Below are positions 54,801 through 64,000 of a stretch of 64,000 bases of DNA, piece by piece. Position 1 is the first letter of the stretch; the number at the start of each line of letters is the position of its first letter. The notes under the pieces were generated by a model. It worked only from the letters and a program-made list of their open reading frames with translations, did no database searches and was not told the origin of the DNA. Source of the DNA: Trichoderma breve (lineage: Eukaryota; Ascomycota; Sordariomycetes; Hypocreales; Hypocreaceae); assembly GCF_028502605.1 (NCBI RefSeq), contig NC_079236.1, positions 2,046,001 through 2,110,000 on the forward strand, written 5' to 3'. Made by a program: the position numbers and the translations under genes.

Positions 54801-57800
54801 ATACGGAGTACTTTCCGTCGGAATCCGGCGGATCTGTGCAGACATGATTGATAGACAAAGTTGGAAAGCAAGCTCTGGAGGAGCAATCCGTTGCTGGGAT
54901 CTGCAACGCCGGGAAAGGATTCCCATCATCAGATTGGATTCAATGCTGTGCCGCCAGTGAGCAGCAACCCGGGCTGGCTGCCGACAGTGGCGTTGGTTCG
55001 ACCTGTCATTTGATAGAGCAAAAAACCTTGCTGCTGCTCGAGGCGCTTGTGTCTGCATCCTTTTTAGCATCGTCATTCCACCTCGACCACCCAACCACCA
55101 CGCCACAGTGCGGATCGAGAGGTGCGAGAACCCAGCTTACTAGAGCCGCCACCTTTCCCCCCCAGAGTGGATTAGTGGTGAGAGGTTTTGGGTCTGCAAG
55201 TGTGAGTGGATTTGATGGCTTGCTCGCAGTCACACAACATGGGCGTGAAATGACCTGAAGGCTTCTCTAGAGTTTGGAGCCGGTGGGCGGCCGGGCCGTT
55301 GGAAGTGTCCTCCTTATCGTCCACATCTGGCGCAAAAGAGCTCATGGCTTCGTACCTGTATCCGCGAGATGGTACCTGTGATGATCCCTGAGGGGAAAGT
55401 CAATCGGCCAATGTGGCGAATATGGATTCCATGGCACAGGCAGACACAGATTACGATCAGAGTGCCTTGGAGTGATGTTTAACTGCCCGTACCATTGTGC
55501 ATCGGCGGGTCAATAAACAGACCCAAGGGGGTCCAATGCTCCTCTTCTCCCTGCCAGGGGCTGCCTGGGTTTCACTAGCCCTGAAGGTAGCTGGCGCAGG
55601 TACCAAGTATGGAGGCAGATGACAAGGCGAGAAACGGAATGCGTTTCTCAGTCGGTCCCCTAGCGATGCGGATTTTGGGGTGTGCAATTTCAGCGTGTCG
55701 AAACAGGCCAGAAATGCGACACACATCATGGCGATTCCGTCCTTGGTGCCATGTCCAAGGGCCAAGGACGAACCATGGTGGTGTCGAGCGGTTCTGACAC
55801 TGTCTCTCCCGCAAGTGTCTCGGCACACGCATGCGCTTGTGCGGCAAAAACATCGAATTGCAAGTCAATAAACCACACGCGGCGAAAACAAAGACAAAAA
55901 TAAACATGAAATCAAGGTAAAGAAGGGCATGACTGACTGACACTGGAGCCAGCATGTCGGTAGCAGCCGTCCATGCAGATGCGGGCCAGCAAGGCCCAAG
56001 GTTGAAACCTAACCAAGTCGAACCTTGCCGTGCCGGACATGCTCATATGCGGTTGCTCATCGAAGTTGGATTGATGGATCTTGGTCTCTTGTATACGCTT
56101 TGATTGCTTCGTAATTGCAAGTTGATGCCACGGAGCGGCAATCCAATTCATGAGGCGGGCATCTCAACAGCACCCCAGGCGCCGGACCAGAAAATACCCA
56201 AACGAACAAGCAACCGGAATTGCCCCAATTTCCGAGCAGACGATGGCGAAATTTCCATGAAGAGAGATGCTCCATGTCCGCGGCTGACAAGCTGGCAAGC
56301 AGTTTTATTAGTCCTCTCGTAGCAGCGAGCCCAAGCCAGAAGCTTCAATCTTACTGTTCCTGAACCTCGCAACGACGGCGACTTACTGTGCTCGGCACCA
56401 GGTGCCAAAAGCGAGGCGGCATCGCTTGGAGGATTGGCACCGAGTTGGTCAGCAGCAGATCGCGGACTAGCAGTCTCACGTACCGACGGCGCACTAGCCG
56501 CGAAAACGATGCAGTCAAGTGATCATTGATGCCGTTTGTTGGCGAGCTGGAATGGGCCAGCAACCACGAGGGGGCCCAGTTGAGGTCCGGCCGGCAGATC
56601 CTGGGCCCCAACGAAGAGCGATCCGTTATTTCGCACTTGGTACTGTGTCTGTACGAGCGCCCGTATGTTGTGATTTGTACAGTATTCGGACAGTGTGTAT
56701 TGTCAAGGTCCAGTTTACTGTACTCGTACACAAGCTCTGGATAGGGTAGAAGGATCTTGGTACCGCAATGTGACTGGACGGGTCCAGTTGCTCCCAGAAG
56801 GACAGTGCAAAACTTACCCAGCGGCACTGACCATGGATGGATATTCCGCCTTTAATTTCTTGGAGTGAAGCCGTGAGTCCACAGTGCAAGACGTCGACAC
56901 GCAGCAGGTGACTTGTCCTCCACGCAGTCAGCCACGCAATTTGCTGGTACCAGCCAGCGCAGAGCATCCACGCTGGCGGCGCTGATTCTGGCACGCTGTG
57001 GATGAGAGGCTCCAGTTGGCGATGGGGCGCTGAGTTGCTGGGACATGAGAGATCCATGGATGTTTGCACAGTCCTCGGCCAGCCATGCAGGGGCAGAGAC
57101 GGGCTCAATGGCAAAACCAGCCGGTCCAGCGTGGACTCGGACGGCGCCGCACTGTCCTTGTACAGTATGATGAATGCCGGGCGCGGACACTGTAGGAGCG
57201 AGCGTGTATGCATGTCCTACTGTAGGGTCTTGGATGCGCGCGGTTTGGGGTTTGAGAGCTGCATCCAGTCCAGTCTGCGGGCATGTCTCAGTTGCCAGGT
57301 AGCCAGTGCCTGTACTCCGTACTCTGTGTGAATGCGGGCGTGGGTGTGCAGCAATACCTGTACGGAATACCAGACCAACCTGGTACATGTACGAGCAGCG
57401 AGTGCATCCGCCTGTCCGTGCACGACAACAGAATCTGGGGGGTTCTCTCTTCTCTCTCTTGGGTGAGAAGTGAGACCTGGTCTGAGAATCTGTAGCAGGA
57501 GTCGGGCGAGCTTTGTGGCGAATGAGACTCATTTGTCACTGCGCAGAGGCCGCTTGCAAGCATTCAATTCAATACTGTAGATGATTGATGGATCCAGTCA
57601 ATCGTTTCCACTACGAGCACATTGATACGAGTACAGTCAATACAGTACAGTAAGCGGAGAGCAACACAGCACAGCGCCGTACAGTGCGGAATGGACACTG
57701 CAGTGCGGTCGCCACCGACCTGGCACGGTCCCCCCAGGCCCCCATCGAACCACCACGCGGTGCCAGGACCAGCACCCTCGCCGTTGCGCTGCGTTGCGTT

Positions 57801-58625
57801 GGCACTCTCACGGTGCCACAGTGCGCAATCACGGACAGATTGGCTGACTGAACTGAACTGACTGTCCAGACCTGCACTCTTACAAATGCCCCCCTGGTAC
57901 GTACCTGGTATTACGCACAACAACCACAATCTACACAACCGCCGCCGCCCGGAAAACCACACAGTGCCCACCCACTGTGCAGCCACGCACCCCCCCAGCG
58001 GCCCTAGGCCCAGTACGGCGCCCCGGCCAGGACCAGTAGCGCTGCTGCACGCCAGCCCAATCGCTAGCTGGTGGCGAAGACGGCCTATCCTGGCTCGCCG
58101 GAATCTTATTCGACAGGCTGTGCCCAAGTCTCTCTCGCGTCCCTCCAGGTCCCTCAACCAAGCAAAAAGGCCGCTGCCAGCCCCCCCAAGAGGTTCTGCC
58201 CTGCTCCTACTTTTCTGCTTCCCACCCTTTCTATTCTTTGTACCACCCGCCCCCAAACCCGATCCCATTCTGACTACCGCCAACTTACCATTTACCACCT
58301 TCGACACCAAAAAAAGTAAAAAATTACCACCAACGGATTTCTGCATCTCTTCAACACTTTTTTCCCTCCACAAAGTTAGATTTCTTTAGTACATCGCTTC
58401 GCCACGACAACAGCGCCGAGTTTATCTTGCTTCGTTGTCCCTATCTGTCTAATTTAATCTCGCTTTTCAGGCCAAGAAGACTTGCTGCACCCTCTTCCTG
58501 CCCTACCACCTCCGCGACCGCTTTTGACGCACACAATCTCAAATCTCAACCACAACCACCACCACTCGAAACGTCGCTCTAAAACCCTTACGCTGGATCC
58601 CTAGCTACCTCACAGATTCGCAATC
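51861..58625. other. 6.8 kb gene desert between divergent genes
   Basis: No coding gene is supported, although many overlapping frames of 60-270 codons exist on both strands. It contains ACTCCGTA/TACGGAGT octamers at 53449, 54802 and 57314. It also has a run of CAGTACAGT-like words at about 57632-57655 and a GCGAGCGCGAGC run at about 53900. The last 300 bp is a CT- and CA-rich leader of the gene at 58626. Long regulatory DNA or non-coding transcripts are likely (inference). Confidence 0.5.
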
Positions 58626-59237
58626 ATGTCTTCATACTACGGATTCAACGCGCATACTGCGCATGCTGCCCCCGTCTCCCACCACCACACCAACAGCCGC
58701 AATCGCAGAACCCCTCGTCTCAACGTCTCGCAATCGCAACGCCAGTTCCGCGGCGTGCGCAGCATGCGAGAGCTCAACGAGACGGCCGCCCTGTCTGCGT
58801 TCCGCACCCGGTTCGAGGCCGGCCGATCCTTTGACCTCGAGGACGACCTGGAGTTCTGCCCCAACCTGCTGACTGAAAGCGACGTGAGTAGTCCTCCGAG
58901 TCCGGTGGATTCTTCCCCTTCACGCAGCCTCTCTGACTCGCCGCTGCAACAGTTGGTGTCCATTTCTGCTTCTGAGCGCTCGTCGCTGGCCAGCAACTCT
59001 CCTGAGGCCTCTCCCACCCAGCAGCCTCAGACCGTCGCCCCCGCCTTTTCTCTCAACTCTTCGTCTCCTCCCTTTATTCCTCCTCCCGGCGTCCAGCCTT
59101 TGACTGTCGCCTTCCGGATGGCTGCTCGTCCCCGCAATGCCATCCCCATTGTCAACCCTGCCACTGGCACCTCCGTGCCCAGCCCGCCCCCTTCACTGTC
59201 GCCTGCCCGACTGCAGCAATCCGTTCGCCGATGGTAG
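58626..59237 (+). CDS. Conserved Ser/Pro-rich fungal protein (function unknown)
   Basis: This is a single-exon gene of 203 codons plus stop, starting at the first ATG after a long pyrimidine-rich leader. Residues 35-85 form the only ordered-looking part: RQFRGVRSMRELNE, then ALSAFRTRFEAGRSFDLEDD, then LEFCPNLLTE, a charged helical block ending in an acidic DLEDDLEFCP motif. The rest is Ser- and Pro-rich with many SP and SPP sites, typical of a phosphorylated, disordered regulator. No membrane span, signal peptide or catalytic motif. I believe the block is conserved in related fungi but know no name or role for it. The 6.8 kb upstream region and long leader suggest complex transcriptional or translational control (inference). 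Confidence 0.75.
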   Translation: MSSYYGFNAHTAHAAPVSHHHTNSRNRRTPRLNVSQSQRQFRGVRSMRELNETAALSAFRTRFEAGRSFDLEDDLEFCPNLLTESDVSSPPSPVDSSPSRSLSDSPLQQLVSISASERSSLASNSPEASPTQQPQTVAPAFSLNSSSPPFIPPPGVQPLTVAFRMAARPRNAIPIVNPATGTSVPSPPPSLSPARLQQSVRRW

Positions 59238-61169
59238 AGTGCTTAGCGGGTCGTCTGCGCTCCCTCGCATGGGGGAGACTGCCATGGCATGATAACCATG
59301 GAGACGACCTCAAAGCACCGCTGTCGGTTGCCGTGATCGTTGGATGGAAAAAAAATCGACACTGCGCCATTCGCAGCAAGCTTCTTTTTTCTGGTCTTGG
59401 CGGGCACAAGTGAAACTCGACAAAAAAAAAATCAAAAGTGACATCCCTCACTTCTCTTGCGGGCTGGGTTCCTCGAGGCTGTTGACTCCCCTTTTATATC
59501 TCTATACACCCAAAAACAACTCACCTTCCTCACAACACTCTTACACACTACCTCCACCCACTCCTATGTATAAGCACCTATAATCGCCATACACCGATTT
59601 GTTTCGACAGGATTTTCTTACGAGGATATTACCGGCGCGACTTGAGAAAGATCGATACCATTTTTGTTTTTTTGCTTTGTCATTTTCTCTTGCCATTTCG
59701 CCTTGTTCGATCAAGGCTGCTGGGGCACGTATGGCGTTTTTCCTTTTATTTTTCCTCCTTGTATCACGGCAAATTTCCTTGCAGTTCTCTATAATTGTGT
59801 TGCATCGGTAACCGACAGTGGAGTTGTGGGATTTGTTTCTTTTTACGATCATCCGGCGTCTCACCATCTTGGGAAGCGAATTGTCCTTCCTGCTTAAAAC
59901 CATAAAATGCCTTCTCCCTTTGTTGCGGTTATACGGGTTTTACGAAGTCATCAAGACAACAAAAAAAGAAAGATATAGAAGCGATATCTTATGAAAGTGT
60001 TGGGGGGCACGGCTGTTCTTGTCTAGTCACATATGGGAAATACCTTGGGCTGGCGGGGTTCTGGAAAGATGAGCGGTTCTTGTTTGCGCATCACCATACT
60101 GGAAACGGTTTTTTTTATTATCTTTTTTATTACCGGGAAATAATGGGGAGTTGGTCTGAGTCGATTTCTTGGGGGAGTTGATGCGGCGCCGCTGTGTGCA
60201 AATCGAATGGGGAAAGCGGCTTGTTCTTTTTTGTCTTGTGTGTTTTTTTACAGCCTACAACAACTTTTGGCCCTCCTCCTTGAGGGAGGCGGCGCGTGGA
60301 TTCTGTCCTGTCTGGTTCTTCTTTTCGCTGCTCTGACAACACGCGAGCCCCTGTGTTACTGGATATTCTAGTCTGGGAAAGACAAATATGTTTGATCTTG
60401 TTTGATTATTTTCTTGCGAAGCATCTTGGAGTGGATGGGAGGGAGCTATGACAATGATCTGGTTTGCGGGTAGGGTTCCCGGGGTTCTCAGGCCCTTTTT
60501 TTTTGGAACGCCCTGGTGTTGCAATTTCATGGGAAACTTCAGTGTGTCCGGGATTTTTATGGCGCATGTGTGTGTGGTTTAGATACCGCGGCTTGAAAGC
60601 CAACAGGACGAAAGAATATACGACTGTTTAAACAAATTCAGCGGTGCCTCTTGAAACTGTGGCGATGAACGTGAATGTGAGTGTATTCTTGAGATAGCCT
60701 GACATTGGGAGTGATGTGTAGGTACGGAGTGTAATAGCGGTAGGTTTCGCCAACATTTATTCTGTGCTGTGATGATGTTGAAATGCTGCATCTGTCGATG
60801 AAAACGTCGATGTCAATGTATAGAATGGAATTATGGAATTATGCTTATCTTAATGTCCCTGATCGTGCTGAAATTACCGAGGATCGTGTTGTTCCTTATA
60901 TTGGGGGAGATTGGCAGTATGCTATAATAGTGACGTCACACGTCGCCGTGCTTGTAGCCTCGCTTGCTGGAGTGACTTGGCGATGTGCGGTGTCTGTGAC
61001 GTTTCGATGCGTATCAGCAATGTGGAGAGTGACATGACGTTTAGAAAAGCCCTTTCCATTTAAAAGGCTCGTGATTTTCTTATTTCATTCATCTCCTTCA
61101 TCATTTTTTCTATCTCTATTACCTCCTTAAACAACTAAAAACGTCTAATCGCCCTCAATTCAAGTCACA
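59238..61169. other. 1.9 kb intergenic region
   Basis: This is a long 3' flank, AT-rich with T-runs, followed by the promoter of the small mitochondrial gene. It holds a perfect CRE at 60931-60938, a TACGGAGT octamer at 60723-60730, and a C/T-rich leader at about 61080-61130. No gene seen. Confidence 0.5.
60931..60938. promoter_or_regulatory. Perfect CRE (TGACGTCA)
   Basis: The palindrome TGACGTCA lies 232 bp upstream of the start codon at 61170, a common distance for an ATF/CREB-type bZIP site in fungal promoters. That bZIP factors such as Atf1/AtfA bind it, linking the downstream gene to stress signalling, is inferred. Confidence 0.5.
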
Positions 61170-61616
61170 ATGCTGTTTGCCAGTGCTACCAAGATGATGC
61201 CCATCTCCAGCGTCTTGCGGACGCGCGGAGCTATTGCAACCCGCGGCTTTGCCTTTTCTGCAACCAAGAGACTGGGTCTGAAAGAATCATCAAATCGTAC
61301 GTTTGTTCCATCATTTTTCCCTTTCCAATGAATGAAAATTGCCTTGTTTTCGAGGGGAGACAGCCCGTTCTAACAGATGGACTTTATAGAAACCAGCGTT
61401 GACTACGACCACCACAAGCAAGACTCCCTCGCCAAGCAGAAAAAGGGCTCAGGTCACTGGAAGCCGGAGCTCGCGTCCGACAGCGAAGAGGCCGTCAAGG
61501 CGGACCGGGCGTCAAGAGACCATTTGGCGGAGAAGATGGATGCGTTGCAGGAGAGGACCAAGAGGGCTGCTGAGGAGACGAGCAAGGCCGGCACGAGCAT
61601 GAGAGATTCGATGTGA
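61170..61616 (+). CDS. Small mitochondrially targeted protein (function unknown)
   Basis: There are two exons, 61170-61296 and 61390-61616, phase 1 with a 93-nt intron (GTACGT...CTAAC...TATAG), giving 117 codons plus stop. Only the second of two nearby AG acceptors keeps the frame. Residues 1-40 look like a mitochondrial presequence: Arg- and Ser-rich, few acids, with RTRGAIATRGFAFSATKR. The mature part has YDHHKQDSLAKQKKGSGHWKP, then LASDSEEAVKADR, then a charged helix rich in Glu, Lys and Ala (possible coiled coil). I recognise this as a recurrent fungal sequence but cannot attach a function. It is transcribed toward the Pet8-type carrier gene, 630 bp away, in the same direction. Confidence 0.8.
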
Positions 61617-62248
61617 GAAGGGGGAATTGAGGCTCTTTTTATTATTCAATATTGTTAATTGTGAACAAAAGATGTAAATTGGAATTGTGACTTTTCTGCT
61701 ATGGATAGCGGAATGAGAGCTGTCTTGTCTGTGTAATGGCGGCTGTATAAGATGAGATTGATTGTATCTTTGAATGCGTACACACATAGCCTCAGGAAAA
61801 GTCAACAGCTACCACAGCATATCCAGCAATTGCAAATCAGCATCATATGAAAGTTAAACAAACACAATCTCAAAACACATAAACGACACCAGCAATCCCA
61901 TTGATGCATTTCCATCACCAGTGCAATTATCAATCCCCCCGATACCATTTGCTCTTCTCCTTTCAGGGTAAGTAGGCCAAGGTCTCACCCTCGGCAACAC
62001 ACCTAAAGTGCTCGCATTTCCGACCGGCTTGCAGCGGTTATCGATAACCCACACGACCCAAATCCCACCTATATCGGCATCACCCCAAAAAGAAAGAGCT
62101 TCGATTAAACGCATCACCAACCAAAACTCCCAAAACTTCCCAAACCTTCCGATAAAAAGGTTGGGCTTTCACAGCCCTTCCTCTCCTCCCACCTCTCTCA
62201 TTAATCGGATCCAAATCCCTCTCCCCTCTCTAGCGAAATCAACCCGCA
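61617..62248. other. Intergenic region between the small mitochondrial gene and the Pet8-type gene
   Basis: This is 3' flank followed by a promoter with CT-rich sequence at about 62170-62230. No gene. Confidence 0.5.
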
Positions 62249-63145
62249 ATGGCTCCCCAACCGCCATCCTTCCAATCCGCCCTCCTCGCCGGCGCCCTCG
62301 CAGGAACAACCGTCGACCTCTCCCTCTTCCCCCTCGACACCCTCAAGACCCGCCTCCAGTCCTCCGCCGGCTTCTTCCCCTCGGGCGGCTTCTCCGGCAT
62401 CTACCGCGGCATCGGCTCCGCCCTCGTCGGCTCCGCCCCCGGCGCGGCCTTTTTCTTCTGCACCTACGAGACGGCAAAGGCCTTTTTCGGCCAGCGCATA
62501 CGCAGCAGCAGCGGCAGTGGGAACGGAAATGGTGATGGTGATATTTCAAGGACGTGGGTGCCCGCAGACGTCCTCACGCACATGCTCGCCTCTAGCCTGG
62601 GCGAAATCGCCGCCTGCTCCGTCCGCGTGCCCACAGAGGTCGTCAAGCAGCGCGCCCAGGCCGGCCACCACGGTGGCTCTTCCGCCCAGGCGCTGGGCCA
62701 TATCCTGAGCCGGTACTCTGCTCCCGGGGGCAGCCTGGCCGCGGTCTGGCGCGAGCTGTACCGCGGCTGGGGCATCACCGTCTTCCGCGAGGTGCCCTTC
62801 ACCGTGATCCAGTTCCCGCTGTGGGAAGGAATGAAGGCCTGGGGCCGGAAGCGCCGCGGCGACGGCAAGGACGTGTCGGCCGGGGAGAGCGCGCTGTACG
62901 GGAGTCTGGCAGGAGGCGTGGCCGCGGCGTCGACGACGCCCCTCGACGTGCTCAAGACGAGGGTCATGCTGTCCAAGGAGCGGGTTTCCGTGGGCGACGT
63001 GTTCCGGCGCATGGTAAGGGACGAGGGCGTGCGGCCCTTCTTTGCTGGCATCGCGCCGCGGGTGACGTGGATATCCATTGGCGGCGCGATATTCCTGGGG
63101 AGTTACCAATGGGTCATCAACACCATGAACAGCATAAGCTCATAA
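62249..63145 (+). CDS. PET8: Mitochondrial S-adenosylmethionine carrier (Pet8/SAMC)
   Basis: This is a single-exon gene of 298 codons plus stop. The first ATG (MAPQPPSFQS) follows a CT-rich leader. Three mitochondrial-carrier repeats are present, with the signatures FPLDTLKTRLQ (first), VPTEVVKQRAQ (second, with the characteristic SAM-carrier variant) and TPLDVLKTR (third). SAGFFPSGGFSGIYRGIGSALVGSAPGAA in the first repeat and RGWGITVFREVPFTVIQFPLWE in the second are hallmarks of Pet8. A Gly/Ser/Asn linker separates repeats 1 and 2. The protein exchanges S-adenosylmethionine for S-adenosylhomocysteine across the inner membrane, supplying methyl donor for mitochondrial methylations and for biotin and lipoate synthesis (family knowledge). 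Confidence 0.93.
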   Translation: MAPQPPSFQSALLAGALAGTTVDLSLFPLDTLKTRLQSSAGFFPSGGFSGIYRGIGSALVGSAPGAAFFFCTYETAKAFFGQRIRSSSGSGNGNGDGDISRTWVPADVLTHMLASSLGEIAACSVRVPTEVVKQRAQAGHHGGSSAQALGHILSRYSAPGGSLAAVWRELYRGWGITVFREVPFTVIQFPLWEGMKAWGRKRRGDGKDVSAGESALYGSLAGGVAAASTTPLDVLKTRVMLSKERVSVGDVFRRMVRDEGVRPFFAGIAPRVTWISIGGAIFLGSYQWVINTMNSISS

Positions 63146-63557
63146 ACTAAAAACGTCACGGAGTTTTCAGAGAAAGTGGGAACATAAAAGGGAAACAAGA
63201 ATCAAAATGGGACTATATAGATCGGCGCTATGGCGACGGGGATATATATATGTATCAACTTGGCTGTATAAACAGGAACAAGAATTAGGAGGGCTCTTTG
63301 TATGAATAGACCAGCGTATCAATACTGTATATCCTCCCCTTCCCCCTACCCATGATGGTTTTGTATAGTAACGACATGAAAATAGATGACAGAGACAACT
63401 GTTTAGAAGATAACGATATCTCGAGGCGCGGACATAAATTATATATCAAGGAGAGAAGAAAGAAGAAAAATCATTTTTAACGTGACGCTGTCAGGGATCT
63501 GATATATAAAAGAAAGTACAGAACAAGGTATAACAAACAATTGCGTTGCCGTTCACG
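63146..63557. other. Convergent intergenic region
   Basis: AT-rich 3' flanks of the Pet8-type gene and the right-edge WD40 gene. Several TATATA runs occur at about 63240-63250 and 63440-63450. No gene. Confidence 0.5.
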
Positions 63558-64000
63558 CTATACACCGTTGGTAGTCTCAGTCGCCTCTGCTGCGGGCAGT
63601 GGTGGGACTGGTGGTACACTCGCGTCCGCGGACTGTGTACTAGAGATTGTTGGCAATGGGAGGATCTCTTTGCGGCCGTTGGCTTTGTAGTAGAGCATAA
63701 TGTCGCTTCCGCCCTTCCAGACGTGGGTCCGGAGCGTGGCCAGGTTCATTGTTGGATGAAGCAGCTGCAGCGAAGGATTGGCGTCAGTCATCTGAAATCC
63801 GGGGACGAAAAATAATAGGAATACTGTTGTGGGTGTACTTACCTGGTCATTGCAATACAGTTCGAGATACTCTTCGGGCTTGAGTGCGTTGGGGTCCTCC
63901 TCTTGCTCTGGCTCAATCCTCTCGGAAACATAGCCTAGAATCTTCTTCACCCGCAGCATCCGGTTTGCGTTCAGACGGCTATTACCATCCGTCGCAATGG
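63558..64000 (-). CDS. WDR48/Bun107-like WD40 protein, C-terminal end (partial)
   Basis: Only the 3' part of the gene is in the window; it runs off the right edge. The last two exons visible are 64000-63843 (open at the edge) and 63791-63558, joined in phase 0 across a 51-nt intron (GTAAGT...TTCAG). The reading gives [28 protein letters not shown], then [12 protein letters not shown], and after the splice [29 protein letters not shown] and a Pro/Ala-rich end. This matches the C-terminal ubiquitin-like (DUF3337) region of WDR48/UAF1 and fission-yeast Bun107. Those proteins bind and activate USP1/12/46- or Ubp9-type deubiquitinases and control their location (family knowledge). The WD40 propeller itself would lie beyond the edge. 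Confidence 0.82.
   Translation of the reverse strand, partial: IATDGNSRLNANRMLRVKKILGYVSERIEPEQEEDPNALKPEEYLELYCNDQVSTPTTVFLLFFVPGFQMTDANPSLQLLHPTMNLATLRTHVWKGGSDIMLYYKANGRKEILPLPTISSTQSADASVPPVPPLPAAEATETTNGV

Noticed and set aside
57564..58373. 269-codon minus-strand open frame
   Set aside because: It begins and ends in low-complexity leader sequence of the gene at 58626, has no domain, and lacks splice or coding signals; it is a chance frame in GC-rich DNA.

Overview
The window is nuclear DNA of a filamentous ascomycete (Pezizomycotina). I infer a Sordariomycete, most likely of the Hypocreales. The reasons are short GT-AG introns (about 50-210 nt) with CTAAC/CTGAC-like branch points, pyrimidine-rich leaders before start codons, moderate gene density, and protein families that belong to this clade (DUF3984, DUF7703, a two-repeat fungal C2H2-like protein, a Yap-like bZIP, cyclin C Ssn8). 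I cannot name the species. There is no rRNA, no CRISPR array, no complete transposon and no tRNA that I could recognise.

Layout, left to right. 0.7-10 kb: a DUF3984 protein, a seven-span DUF7703-like membrane protein, a two-exon cysteine-rich tandem-repeat protein, and (minus strand) an intact Copia-type Gag-like gene with a CCHC zinc knuckle but no pol. 10-26 kb: a DUF5071-like protein, a 6 kb gene desert, the histidine phosphotransfer protein Ypd1, an AKAP7/ASCC1-type 2H phosphoesterase, a 523-residue coiled-coil protein of unknown function, and a zinc-finger-like protein. 27-33 kb: a divergent pair made of a TilS-like tRNA-Ile lysidine synthetase and a BTB-domain protein. 33-40.5 kb: what looks like an accessory island with AT-rich spacers. 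It holds a short-chain dehydrogenase, a bZIP factor, a frameshifted CipB-like zinc-type oxidoreductase pseudogene and a 14-span MFS exporter. 41-52 kb: a single-span membrane protein with repeated VSGD motifs, the Ca2+-regulated mitochondrial ATP-Mg/Pi carrier (Sal1/SCaMC type) divergent from cyclin C (ssn8), and a membrane-anchored alpha/beta hydrolase. 52-58.6 kb: a 6.8 kb desert. 58.6-64 kb: a Ser/Pro-rich conserved protein, a small mitochondrially targeted protein, the mitochondrial S-adenosylmethionine carrier Pet8, and the 3' end of a WDR48/Bun107-like WD40 protein running off the right edge.

Most genes are unrelated housekeeping or regulatory units. Two groups suggest joint function. 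Sal1, Pet8 and the small presequence protein all act at mitochondria, but they are dispersed. The SDR, bZIP, oxidoreductase remnant and MFS gene look like a decaying detoxification or secondary-metabolite cassette. The least explained items are the cysteine-rich repeat protein, the gag-derived gene, and a dispersed ACTCCGTA octamer that I found nine times, always outside exons. All exon boundaries were read by eye from splice signals and frame, and several small first exons are tentative.
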